From contig NZ_RKSM01000001.1 in the NCBI RefSeq assembly GCF_008729015.1, positions 1,674,001-1,738,000 on the forward strand: a DNA stretch of 64,000 bases, read 5' to 3'. This document shows positions 53,356 through 61,124 of this stretch, in pieces; position 1 is the stretch's first letter, and each line of letters starts with the position of its first letter. The stretch is from Haloarcula sp. CBA1129. Lineage in GTDB: Archaea; Halobacteriota; Halobacteria; Halobacteriales; Haloarculaceae. The position numbers and the translations under genes are program-made. Below the pieces are notes generated by a model. It was not told the DNA's origin and did not search any database. It saw nothing but the letters and a program-made list of their open reading frames with translations.

Positions 53356-54321
53356 TTAGAAGAGGTCGCTGGGGTGCGGCAAATCGTCAATTTCATCGAA
53401 CACGCTGCGTTTGTTTCTCCCGGACCCGACCGTCATCTGTGGTTGTGTTCCCGATAGAACGACATAGTACGTATTACCTTCTTTCGCCAATTGCACGTTT
53501 TCTTGTTGCTGAAATTCACTCAGTGGAATTTGGAAGGAGGTATTCGCGATCTCTACCGAAACCGTTGCCTCCTGTCCGACCTCGGTGTCGAACTCTTCTG
53601 CGACAAATTCGGTGAAGTCATCCAACGAATCGAACTCTCCATCCCCTTCGTCCATCCGCTGACCAAGGGAGTTCTCTACAAGTTCGTCAGGGTGTTTCTC
53701 TTCTTCGAGTCGGAGAAATCGCCACCAGTATTTCGCGTAGTGTTGACTGCCATCCCGTTGATATACGCGCGCTCGATCAGAGTCCGCCTCATCCTCAAAT
53801 TCATCATAAAAGGGGTAGATGATGCTCTTGTCTGTTTCTTCCCGGATAATTCTCTCGTGCTCGACGAACATTTCGTCGGTATCGATTTCGTGTGCATCAG
53901 GGAGGAACGGGGTCTTAATCACCGCCACAAATTCGCGGTCGTGTTCTTCGAACGGTGCGACTATGATTAGGTCAGAACGAGATTGGATTTCGGTGATATA
54001 CCAGTCAGCAATATGTTTGCTATACTTCTCAAGATCCCCGTCGTTTCTGACTTCCTCGAGTACATCGAGAACTGATTCCCCATCATCGGATCGCTCCACT
54101 TCGGCTTCAGCGCTGAACCGGTGGTTCCTGGCACTCTTAGATTCTCCGTATTTCTTTCCAAGTGCCGTATCGATGAGCTCCTCACAGATACGGGAGGCCT
54201 CGGCGCCGGCGTCATCGTTAAAATCCTCGTTTTCGAGGACGCCTACCGTTGAAGGATCAGGGTTACCGTCACCTTCCGTTTTGACACAGCTATAAACGCC
54301 GATACCCGTTACCTCAACCAT
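53356..54321 (-). CDS. soluble protein of unknown function, cargo operon gene 1
   Basis: 321 residues from ATG 54321, with a good AT promoter (gatataata) ~30 bases upstream. Features are ADWYITEIQSRSDLIIVAPFEEHDREFVAVIKTPFL and KSIIYPFYDEFE, then a C-terminal unit VSVEIANTSFQIPLSEFQQQENVQLAKEGNTYYVVL. The layout is faintly like NdpA/YejK nucleoid-associated proteins (or DUF4868-type KwaB proteins), but I cannot confirm either. With the next two genes it forms one operon bracketed by backbone genes. Confidence 0.55.
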   Translation of the reverse strand: MVEVTGIGVYSCVKTEGDGNPDPSTVGVLENEDFNDDAGAEASRICEELIDTALGKKYGESKSARNHRFSAEAEVERSDDGESVLDVLEEVRNDGDLEKYSKHIADWYITEIQSRSDLIIVAPFEEHDREFVAVIKTPFLPDAHEIDTDEMFVEHERIIREETDKSIIYPFYDEFEDEADSDRARVYQRDGSQHYAKYWWRFLRLEEEKHPDELVENSLGQRMDEGDGEFDSLDDFTEFVAEEFDTEVGQEATVSVEIANTSFQIPLSEFQQQENVQLAKEGNTYYVVLSGTQPQMTVGSGRNKRSVFDEIDDLPHPSDLF

Positions 54322-54397
54322 AGTACGATTTTCTAGGAAATTGTATTATATCTTGTGTGAACGTCCCGCTTGCTTCCCGTCACACCTAATCTGGGGA

Positions 54398-54541
54398 AGG
54401 CGAGAGTTCTTGCAAGAACTCGATACTCAGACGGCCGGGTTCACGAAGTGTTGCTTCTCCGTACTGGCGAAGCGGTACATCGATCGCGACGGCGAAGTCC
54501 TCCACGCGGACATCAGTTCCCCCGACCCGATCGACGAGTAG
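54398..54541 (+). pseudogene. 3' end of a backbone gene cut by the cargo
   Basis: In one frame REFLQELDTQTAGFTKCCFSVLAKRY...LHADISSPDPIDE then stop reads as the natural C-terminus of a GC-rich backbone protein, but it has no start, and the sequence upstream changes to AT-rich cargo promoter. I infer that the cargo operon replaced its 5' part. Confidence 0.5.
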
Positions 54542-54543
54542 CG

Positions 54544-54571
54544 TTGTTCGTCCCCCGGGAGGGGTGCGGGG
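54544..54571 (+). promoter_or_regulatory. hairpin leader (family copy 7)
   Basis: ttgttcgt then CCCC (54552-54555) / GGGG (54568-54571), loop cgggaggggtgc; the 3' arm runs into GGGGTGATCC, complementary to the conserved end of 16S rRNA. ATG at 54609. Confidence 0.55.
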
Positions 54572-54608
54572 TGATCCAGTCGCGGTCGCCCCGTGAGGTG
54601 ATTGCTCG

Positions 54609-55271
54609 ATGGGACACCGCGCGCTCGTTGCGTACGAACGCACAGACAGACAGTACACGCTCCACTACAGCCATTGGGGCGCAGCGAACCTGAAGCTCAA
54701 GCACCGAATCTCGGCTGAGACGCCGTTCGGTGGCGACGACACTGACTCCAAGTGGGCGAAACAGCTGCTGGCGGAACTGGCCGATGGCCTCGAGGCAGAA
54801 GCCGTCGACGGCTACCTCGCCGGCGAGGACCGGCCGTCGACGGTCGTCGAGCCGAAGCCCCGCGCCACCGGGCTCACCCTCGACGAGATCGTCGCTGACC
54901 ATCTCGACTACCTCCACCACGAGGCGTTCTTCGTGGTGTCGACGACGTTCGAGGTGACCGCCTACCGGACGCTGTGGTTCGGACTCCAGTACGACTCGGA
55001 GACGGTCGAACAGGGAGAGACGGTCGGGAACGGTGCGCTCGCGACGGTGCGCTGGTACGACGGCGATCCGGTTGGCGATGGCCACCTACAGGGACAGTTC
55101 GCGGCCCTCAAAGACGTCGTCGGCGATATGCTCGACAAGGGCGTCTTCACGCCGTCGACGGCGAGGCAGTACCTGAAACGGAAGCTCGCCGAGCGGGTCG
55201 GAGACCGGCAGCAGCTGCTCATCCCGACCGGAGAATCACCCTTTGAGAAGGCGAGCCTCAACCACTCCTAG
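54609..55271 (+). CDS. DUF6735-like haloarchaeal protein
   Basis: 220 residues from ATG 54609. The opening MGHRALVAYERTDRQYTLHYSHWGAANL is what I recall of DUF6735, found on haloarchaeal plasmids and integrated elements. Later parts are alpha/beta (TLDEIVADHLDYLHHEAFFVVS, TLWFGLQYDSETVEQG) and end with a basic helix (ARQYLKRKLAERVGDRQQLL). No catalytic motif is evident and its role is unknown. It opens a rightward series of backbone genes, each with its own hairpin leader. Confidence 0.75.
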   Translation: MGHRALVAYERTDRQYTLHYSHWGAANLKLKHRISAETPFGGDDTDSKWAKQLLAELADGLEAEAVDGYLAGEDRPSTVVEPKPRATGLTLDEIVADHLDYLHHEAFFVVSTTFEVTAYRTLWFGLQYDSETVEQGETVGNGALATVRWYDGDPVGDGHLQGQFAALKDVVGDMLDKGVFTPSTARQYLKRKLAERVGDRQQLLIPTGESPFEKASLNHS

Positions 55272-55295
55272 TTGGATCTGCTACGTAGCAACTGC

Positions 55296-55326
55296 TGTTT
55301 TTCAGGGGTCGGAATGGGTGAGCCCC
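55296..55326 (+). promoter_or_regulatory. hairpin leader (family copy 8)
   Basis: tgtttttca then GGGGT (55305-55309) / GCCCC (55322-55326), G-T closing pair, loop cggaatgggtga. Here the stem polarity is reversed (G on the left), yet the loop is kept. ATG at 55346. Confidence 0.6.
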
Positions 55327-55345
55327 GCCATAGGCTCGTGATTCG

Positions 55346-55762
55346 ATGACCTCAAACGACGACCCGTTTCACGACTGCGAGTTGGATCCCGAGGCGATCC
55401 TCGGAACACACACCTTCGAAGACGTCCTGTTCACCGACGACACGGAAACTCCGGTGAACGTGCTGACCGGCGAGACACCGGCACATTCGCAAGCAACCGT
55501 CGAGGAAGCGAAGGAGTTCGCTGCGAGTATCGACACGGAAACGCCCCAAATCGTGCTCCCCGCATCCGTCGAGTCGCAGGTCGAAACACAGAGCAAGCCC
55601 TACACGGCGGCCGCGTTCTTCCACTTCAAGGCGACAGGCTCGCTCGAACGCCACCGTGCTTACCACACCGCCTACGAGTCGGACGCGTTCGCGGTCGACT
55701 TCGCGGCAGACTACGCGTCGGGCGACCTGACTATCACTGTCGAACGAGCGGACGAGGCCTGA
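55346..55762 (+). CDS. acidic backbone protein of unknown function
   Basis: 138 residues from ATG 55346. Acidic N-terminal half (DDPFHDCELDPEAILGTHTFEDVLF), then a more compact half (YTAAAFFHFKATGSLERHRAYHTAYESDAFAVDFAADYASGDLTITVE). No family recognised. It lies between two hairpin leaders in the rightward backbone series. Confidence 0.6.
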   Translation: MTSNDDPFHDCELDPEAILGTHTFEDVLFTDDTETPVNVLTGETPAHSQATVEEAKEFAASIDTETPQIVLPASVESQVETQSKPYTAAAFFHFKATGSLERHRAYHTAYESDAFAVDFAADYASGDLTITVERADEA

Positions 55763-55782
55763 GAATCCGCGGTCACGAGCAG

Positions 55783-55814
55783 GTTTTTCGAGCGCCGGCG
55801 ATGGGTGCCGGCGC
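55783..55814 (+). promoter_or_regulatory. hairpin leader (family copy 9)
   Basis: tttttcga then a perfect 8-bp stem GCGCCGGC (55792-55799) / GCCGGCGC (55807-55814), loop gatgggt. The best-formed member. Confidence 0.7.
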
Positions 55815-55865
55815 AGCTGGAGCGAGCAACGACCCCCGGTGCGTCGGCGTTTCGAGGTGTTCGAG

Positions 55866-56357
55866 ATGCATATGGTGATTTACGCACTGGTAGAGGCATC
55901 GACGCACGACGACGCGCTGGCCACCGGAAAGACGGTGTTCGACCGACTGGTCGGCGCGGACCCACACGCCGGCGCCGTCTTCGATTACTACGTCTGTTTC
56001 GACGAGGAAGACACGTCCGTTGCTGGGAAGGCGCGATGGGGTGAGCTCCCGACTGCAGCCCCCGTCGACTCTGATGACGGCGAAGACCTCCTCGAGCGTG
56101 GCTGGGAGGCGACGAAGGAAGAGTTCAAACGGAATCTCGATCGGGTGAAAGAGGCCATCGACGAGCTCGCCGACGAGGAGATCATGCGCGACGAGGACCT
56201 CGCCCGGCACGCCTTCCACAAGGTCGGTGCGTACGATGGCCCGACGATCTTCCTGTACACCGAACACGGAACCGGCATTCGTCACCGTGGACAGCTGGAT
56301 CGACTCCTCGAGGAGAGTGAAGAGCTCTGGATCGTGCCCGCTGACGTCCACTTCTAA
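55866..56357 (+). CDS. backbone protein of unknown function
   Basis: 163 residues from ATG 55866; a GTG at 55839, 25 bases after the hairpin, is in frame and would fit the usual leader spacing, so the start is uncertain. The fold begins MVIYALVEASTHDDALATGKTVFDRLVG and YYVCFDEEDTSVAGKARWGE, then helices (RGWEATKEEFKRNLDRVKEAIDELAD) and an end FLYTEHGTGIRHRGQLDRLLEE. It reads like a small alpha/beta protein. Three bases separate it from the zinc-ribbon gene that follows. Confidence 0.6.
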   Translation: MHMVIYALVEASTHDDALATGKTVFDRLVGADPHAGAVFDYYVCFDEEDTSVAGKARWGELPTAAPVDSDDGEDLLERGWEATKEEFKRNLDRVKEAIDELADEEIMRDEDLARHAFHKVGAYDGPTIFLYTEHGTGIRHRGQLDRLLEESEELWIVPADVHF

Positions 56358-56360
56358 CCA

Positions 56361-56726
56361 ATGCCTCGCATCACCAACTGGCGACGCGAGAGCCGCTCGC
56401 CGACGCTTGCGTATCGGAACACCGAGACCGGTGCGCGAGCCGTCCTGCATCGAGCCCCGGACTCCTACCGGTACAAATGGCGTGGGGCAATCCTCGTCGA
56501 CGGCTATCCGGTGTGGTCGCGGGGGTACGAGACGAAGGACGCGACGTCGTTCCGTGACGAACTCCGGGAGCGGCCGGCTCCGGACCTCAACTGCCCGGAG
56601 TGTCCGAACAACGACGTTCGCGTCGGCGAGAAGGCAGCAGACGGGGCGAAAGTCCAGCGGTGGTACGACTGCCCCAACTGTGGGTACGAAGCCCCCTCAC
56701 GCATCGTCTACGGCGCCGAACGGTGA
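56361..56726 (+). CDS. zinc-ribbon protein
   Basis: 121 residues from ATG 56361. The N-terminal part is a basic beta-rich domain (RAVLHRAPDSYRYKWRGAILVDGYPVWSRGYETKD). The C-terminal ~45 residues form a TFIIS/RPB9-like zinc ribbon: CPECPNNDVRVG...QRWYDCPNCGYEAP. It probably shares its mRNA with the preceding gene. Function unknown. Confidence 0.65.
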   Translation: MPRITNWRRESRSPTLAYRNTETGARAVLHRAPDSYRYKWRGAILVDGYPVWSRGYETKDATSFRDELRERPAPDLNCPECPNNDVRVGEKAADGAKVQRWYDCPNCGYEAPSRIVYGAER

Positions 56727-56745
56727 GTGAGCGAGCGGTGGGCGC

Positions 56746-56779
56746 TGTTTTTCGGCCGGGCACGAGGTGGTGGCCCGGT
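56746..56779 (+). promoter_or_regulatory. hairpin leader (family copy 10)
   Basis: tgtttttcgg then CCGGGC (56756-56761) / GCCCGG (56773-56778), extendable by a G-T pair, loop acgaggtggtg. ATG at 56799. Confidence 0.65.
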
Positions 56780-56798
56780 ACGACCGGGTAGTCAACCA

Positions 56799-57194
56799 AT
56801 GACCCTCGAAGTACTTGACCGACACAGTGAGGCACTGTTCGATTTCCTCTGGTGTCCCGTCTGCGGGCAGGAGATCTTCACTCACATCCCCTTCGAGGGG
56901 GTGTTCTGCAAGAACTGCAACACCCAGGTCGAACTCCAGGAATCCCGAGAGACGCGCGGCTACGAGGAGGCCGTGCTCGCCTGCTTCGATTCTACCACGA
57001 CCTGGAACCTCCACGTCGACGAGAAACTGCGCCGCGACTTGCCTGATGGGTCGGCGCGCGTGAAGATCCTCGGCACACCGGGCGCCTACAATGTCGACTG
57101 GTGGAGTCCAGAGCCAGGTGAGGACTGGGAACCTGTCGAGCACGGCGAGTTCGACGACGTCGAGGAACCATCAGAGGTGTCGCATCTGGCGTAG
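56799..57194 (+). CDS. zinc-ribbon backbone protein
   Basis: 131 residues from ATG 56799, chosen because the hairpin leader lies just upstream and the longer frame would read through it. Zinc ribbon near the start: CPVCGQEIFTHIPFEGVFCKNCNTQVELQ. The rest is acidic with TTTWNLHVDEKLRRDLPDGSARVKILG. I recall relatives (DUF7567-like) in other haloarchaeal elements; function unknown. Confidence 0.65.
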   Translation: MTLEVLDRHSEALFDFLWCPVCGQEIFTHIPFEGVFCKNCNTQVELQESRETRGYEEAVLACFDSTTTWNLHVDEKLRRDLPDGSARVKILGTPGAYNVDWWSPEPGEDWEPVEHGEFDDVEEPSEVSHLA

Positions 57195-57216
57195 AGCACG
57201 CGTTAAGGCGGTGAAT

Positions 57217-58086
57217 TTACGCCCGACACACGTCGCAGGACCCGCATCCACGAGGGGTTCGCTCGTCGAAGTAGAGACGGCGCCATCGAGCAAACTGATC
57301 CGCATACGTGTCCTTGCTGTACGGGAATTGGTACAGATTGACCCCGTCCGGCAGGTCTGTGATTTCGGGCGCATCTATGCCGGGGAATCCGTTACGAAAC
57401 ACGAGATCTTCTGTTTTGGACACCAGCTCAGGAGCAACTGTGGATGGGTCCGAGGCCTTCAAGAAGTAGAGTGATGGGATGAACTCTTTCGGGTCGAAGA
57501 ATCCGTTTGCGTGAAGAATCCACCCACAGAGCCACAGATACGCCTTCTCACTCGAGAAGAAGACTCCGTAGTGGTTGTCCGATTGCCGGCGTTTGTACAC
57601 GAACACGGGGAGACCATAGCTGAAGCCGACCCGCGTTGGCTCTGCGTGGATATAGCAGTCCTCACGGTCGATGTAGTGGACCAACGGAGCTTGACACAGC
57701 TTGCCCGGGTGCTCACCAGTACCAATCTGCTCCCACAGCTCCGAGACGGAGGCCACGTCGGCGCTTTCGTCCTCGAGAGTCGTATCATCGATTGCACGAT
57801 GGACGGGCGCAGCAGACTGAATCTCCTCGGGGAGATCGTCGCTGGACAGCTTCGCCGTCTCTCGGTCAGGGAGTGTCCGATAGAAGTGTTTATAGAAGCC
57901 CTCACGACGCCGCTTGTCGGCGAGCGTTTCGCACCGGGCGCAGTCCTCGATGAACATCGCTGGTACCACCCGGTCTGGATTCTCGGCGGCCTCCTCGTAC
58001 AGACTACGCTGCCGTTCGGCCCGCCTGGCAATTTCATCTGGATCGGGGAGTGGTGAGCCCCCCTCAGACTCCGATGGCATACGCAT
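57217..58086 (-). CDS. leftward cargo-like protein of unknown function
   Basis: 289 residues from ATG 58086; ATGs at 58107 and 58080 are also in frame. Cysteines are placed as CARCETLADKRRREGFYKHFYR near the start and CGSCDVCRA at the very end, so a metal site joining both ends is possible. The middle has aromatic-rich strands (GFSYGLPVFVYKRRQSDNHYGVFFSSEKAYLWLCGWIL). It is the only leftward gene in a rightward backbone run, which marks it as a separate insertion. Unrecognised. Confidence 0.6.
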   Translation of the reverse strand: MRMPSESEGGSPLPDPDEIARRAERQRSLYEEAAENPDRVVPAMFIEDCARCETLADKRRREGFYKHFYRTLPDRETAKLSSDDLPEEIQSAAPVHRAIDDTTLEDESADVASVSELWEQIGTGEHPGKLCQAPLVHYIDREDCYIHAEPTRVGFSYGLPVFVYKRRQSDNHYGVFFSSEKAYLWLCGWILHANGFFDPKEFIPSLYFLKASDPSTVAPELVSKTEDLVFRNGFPGIDAPEITDLPDGVNLYQFPYSKDTYADQFARWRRLYFDERTPRGCGSCDVCRA

Positions 58087-58236
58087 ACCTTTGGGCTGGA
58101 ACAGCATCAGTTTCCGAGCAAGGACCCCGCCCGACTGCCCTCTTGCGAATTTCGGAATCCATTTTTAATCGGGTTTAAGTTGTCCAGTGACAGCCATTCG
58201 GCGAGATTCCAGCGACTCCACTCGATTCAGGAGAAG

Positions 58237-58267
58237 TTGTTTCTGCGCCGGCGATGGGTGCCAGCGC
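58237..58267 (+). promoter_or_regulatory. hairpin leader (family copy 11)
   Basis: tgtttct then GCGCCGGC (58245-58252) / GCCAGCGC (58260-58267), one C-A mismatch, loop gatgggt as in copies 5 and 9. ATG at 58288. Confidence 0.6.
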
Positions 58268-58287
58268 ACACGCGCCGGCGGTGATCG

Positions 58288-58860
58288 ATGTCGACACGAA
58301 GTCAACTCCGATTCATCCAACGGATCGAGACCGCAGGCGAACAGTCCGATACCGACCGCATCGCACAAATCTACCGCCACTCGGACGGGTATCCCGATAG
58401 CGTCCTCCATGACCTGGACCAGCTGAAGCAGCTGCTTGACGAGACACGAACAGAGCGCGGGGCTGCGTACGCCGCTGCCCAGTTCCTGTTCCTCGACACG
58501 CTCTCGACGATGACCCTCTACGTGGACGAAGGGCGTGACCGGAGCATCCACGCTGACCAACCCTCGGATCTCCTCGACCCGGACAATATGGGGCATCTCG
58601 ACCAGCCGATGTTCCTGCTGGGACACGTTGTCGAGAATCCGGCCGACGGCATCCACGGCGACGAAGAGTACCTCTACGTCGTCGAACTCCCGACCCGGAA
58701 CCCGTTCAAGGAACCCTCCGAGTGGACTGTCAAGGTGAGTGGTCACTCCGCCTTCCCGCGCTGGGATGGCCCGACCGAGGAAGCCTTCGATCGGGCTAGC
58801 TGGCAGTTTGAAGGACCGCTCTCGGCCGCCGTCGACGAACTACTAGCCCAACCAAGCTAA
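58288..58860 (+). CDS. backbone protein of unknown function
   Basis: 190 residues from ATG 58288. A first half of helices (LIQRIETAGEQSD...IYRHSDGYPDSVLHDLDQLKQLLDETR), then beta-rich segments (TLYVDEGRDRSIHADQ, YLYVVELPTRNPFKEPSEWTVKVSG). HSDGYPDSVL recalls small haloarchaeal plasmid proteins with an unknown role. It ends facing the leftward gene at 58948 (87 bases apart). Confidence 0.6.
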   Translation: MSTRSQLRFIQRIETAGEQSDTDRIAQIYRHSDGYPDSVLHDLDQLKQLLDETRTERGAAYAAAQFLFLDTLSTMTLYVDEGRDRSIHADQPSDLLDPDNMGHLDQPMFLLGHVVENPADGIHGDEEYLYVVELPTRNPFKEPSEWTVKVSGHSAFPRWDGPTEEAFDRASWQFEGPLSAAVDELLAQPS

Positions 58861-58947
58861 TCGTTAATTGGAAACTCCCAAGGATCGAGTTCTGAAGAGA
58901 AGGAGCACCCAGTATAGGATTCTTCGGAACGAATGGTTTGCAGATTG

Positions 58948-59289
58948 CTACTGAGAGTTACGAATCCGCCGGCGAGCTCGAGAATCCAATACCTGCTGTG
59001 CATAGAGTGAATCCTCTCGGTCGCTTTCCGCGACCCATTCAAACGCTTGGCGAGAAATTTGTTTCATCAGTAGCTCACCGTTTTCGATTTTCCAGCCAAA
59101 CGGTTCTTTAGGGTCTAATCCCCGCTCTCGAAGGATTTCGTCGTCGACACGCAGAGCCATAACGAGGTCGTCCCCGTATTCAGCTGCTTGTTCCGGGCTC
59201 AGCACCAAGTTATCGAGGTATTCATCGCTGTTCGGCTTGGGCGTCATCCACTCGACGGTCCACTCATCTCCGACCTGATTGGAAGGCAT
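58948..59289 (-). CDS. small protein of unknown function
   Basis: 113 residues from ATG 59289, with a TATA-like ttttatc ~27 bases upstream, so a leaderless start. Acidic and helical (DEYLDNLVLSPEQAAEYGDDLVMALRVDDEILRERGLD), basic at the end (DSRARRRIRNSQ). It diverges from the gene at 59434. Unrecognised. Confidence 0.5.
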   Translation of the reverse strand: MPSNQVGDEWTVEWMTPKPNSDEYLDNLVLSPEQAAEYGDDLVMALRVDDEILRERGLDPKEPFGWKIENGELLMKQISRQAFEWVAESDREDSLYAQQVLDSRARRRIRNSQ

Positions 59290-59433
59290 ACCTGTAGAAT
59301 AGTCGTTGCTCGATAAAATTGACAGGGGGAGCAAAGGGTCGTATCAGAACGAGGTGTTTGCGCTCAGAGCAGACCATTGCCAGGACAACAGAGAACAATA
59401 CCCGTTTTAATCGATAAGTCCGATTGGTCCAGT

Positions 59434-59619
59434 ATGGATTACGTGGATGAGCCGCCGGAAACAGAAAATCCTGTAATGGTGATTCGGGTAACAGCGAAAT
59501 GTACCCTCTGCGAAACCGCTGAGCGGTGTGATTCACCTGGCGAAGCAAAAGAGTGGGCGAGAGATCATCAACATCCTCGAGACTTTATTGAATACCGTCG
59601 GACCTGGGCCGAGCGATAA
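59434..59619 (+). CDS. small cysteine-pair protein
   Basis: 61 residues from ATG 59434, with box-A-like ttttaat ~26 bases upstream. MDYVDEPPETENPVMVIRV then CTLCETAERCDSPGEAKEWARDHQ and a basic end. CTLC plus C and H could bind one zinc ion. Unrecognised; it ends 20 bases before the convergent Mrr gene. Confidence 0.5.
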   Translation: MDYVDEPPETENPVMVIRVTAKCTLCETAERCDSPGEAKEWARDHQHPRDFIEYRRTWAER

Positions 59620-59639
59620 CCAATTCGACACCTCGATAC

Positions 59640-61007
59640 TCAGATTACACCTCCAAGTGCGAGGATGCCAAGCAGTAGTAGAACAGCCGTAACTACTCCC
59701 CCACCAGCAGTGAGGAGCTTATTCTCCATCACCTTCTCGTGGATCGGCATCGCGGCGTACTCCTCGCGGAAGGCCTCGAGATTCTCCTCGTCGTAGAAGT
59801 ACTTCGTCTTCAATGCGAACCGTTCCGTCACCGCGCAGCCCGTACAAACCGGTTCGCCTTCCAGCCGCTCCGTTTTGGTGTGGCTGGAGCAGGCGATGGC
59901 CCCGCAGTTCGGACAGTAGGTGTACGTCTCGGTGACGCCACTCGTGTCACAGTGGACGCACTGATGGATGCCGTTCTCGGCGGTCACTCGTGACGGGCCT
60001 GCCGCGTAGTACTCGTAGGGGTAGGTGTACTCCTGGACGTCGGTAGTGTGCCGAACTTCCGGGAGGTACACTGGTTCGATCGACTGGACAGAGATGTCCG
60101 AGCGGTTCGGCTCACAGGTCTTGTTGTACGTGACGTTGTTGTCGCCGGTGTAGGTGACCGTCGTCGTGTGATGCTGCTGGAGGCGCTCGACGGCCCACTC
60201 CTTGTACTCCGTTTGCGTCTGCCCGAACCGCCGCTCCTCGACGTCGTCGAACACCTCTCCGAACTGCTCGGCATCGAGGTCGACCGTCGCGTGGAGATTC
60301 TCGGTGACCAGCGTCCCGACGTCCTCATCGACGACCTGCGGCTGCCCGCGTTCGGCGTGGACGACGAATCGCGTCCGGTCGTCGATCCGGTGGATGACGC
60401 CCACCGACGTCTCGAAGACAGCGTTCGTGTCCGCGGTGACCGCGACCACCGGGCGGAACGTCACCGATGAGTGTGGGTCTGGGAGATCGGCAGCCTCGAT
60501 GTTCTCGATGTCGCGGAACGCCTCCATGACGGGCGCGTCGACGTCGGCGGCCGGATCGTACGGGCGGAGCGTCTCGTCGCAGAGAATCTCGATGCGACCG
60601 TTGTAGAGGTCGAGGCCGATCTCGTCGGCGATCTCCCGGAGGTCCTCGCCATCGAGCAGATCGATTGGATGTGGGTCGTCGTTCTGCTGGAGGCGGTCGG
60701 CGTACTCCTGAGCAGGGTTCGTAAACCGGCCGGTCGTGACGACCATTCCGCGTTTCGGGCCGTCGAAGTCGAACGTCGCGATCGCCGAGTGAAGCTTCTG
60801 GACGACCGGCCGCCCGACTGTCCCCGTGTGCTTGCACTCGACGATGATCGCACGCCGCGTGCCGTCGACGACCTCCTCCATGATGACGTCGCGACCCTCG
60901 TCAGCCGTGCGGTCGGCCTGGCGGACGTTCTCGTAGCCGAGGTTCCGGAACACGTCCTCCATCACGTCCTCGAACTCGAACCCCGAGATATCGTCCAGTA
61001 CAGCCAT
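59640..61007 (-). CDS. Mrr-type restriction endonuclease with zinc fingers and a C-terminal membrane helix
   Basis: 455 residues from ATG 61007. The N-terminal Mrr catalytic domain reads GFEFEDVMEDVFRNLGYENV, then DEGRD (Asp 40) and IIVECKH (E57-x-K59), with KLHSAIATFDFDGPKRGMVVTTGRFT. A long middle domain follows (VFETSVGVIHRIDD, TEYKEWAVERLQQ). Two CxxC pairs near residues 370-405 (CVHC/CPNC, CTGC) form zinc sites, and a final hydrophobic helix (TAGGGVVTAVLLLLGILALG) would anchor it in the membrane. Mrr proteins usually cut modified or foreign DNA; membrane tethering is unusual. Confidence 0.8.
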   Translation of the reverse strand: MAVLDDISGFEFEDVMEDVFRNLGYENVRQADRTADEGRDVIMEEVVDGTRRAIIVECKHTGTVGRPVVQKLHSAIATFDFDGPKRGMVVTTGRFTNPAQEYADRLQQNDDPHPIDLLDGEDLREIADEIGLDLYNGRIEILCDETLRPYDPAADVDAPVMEAFRDIENIEAADLPDPHSSVTFRPVVAVTADTNAVFETSVGVIHRIDDRTRFVVHAERGQPQVVDEDVGTLVTENLHATVDLDAEQFGEVFDDVEERRFGQTQTEYKEWAVERLQQHHTTTVTYTGDNNVTYNKTCEPNRSDISVQSIEPVYLPEVRHTTDVQEYTYPYEYYAAGPSRVTAENGIHQCVHCDTSGVTETYTYCPNCGAIACSSHTKTERLEGEPVCTGCAVTERFALKTKYFYDEENLEAFREEYAAMPIHEKVMENKLLTAGGGVVTAVLLLLGILALGGVI

Positions 61008-61068
61008 CCTCAATTATGTGGACAGTACGTTGCAACTGCCAAATACGTTGCCGAACGCTACGCCGTCC

Positions 61069-61101
61069 TGTTTGTTGAACCCCTGAGAGGGGTGCGGGGG
61101 T
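61069..61101 (+). promoter_or_regulatory. hairpin leader (family copy 12)
   Basis: gtttgttga then ACCCC (61079-61083) / GGGGT (61097-61101), loop tgagaggggtgcg. ATG at 61125. Confidence 0.6.
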
Positions 61102-61124
61102 CACCGAACCGCCCGCGAGCAACG

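Noticed and set aside
60471-61124. 5' extension of the DUF6166-like frame
   Set aside because: It runs antisense through the Mrr gene and across a hairpin leader; homology starts only after 61143.
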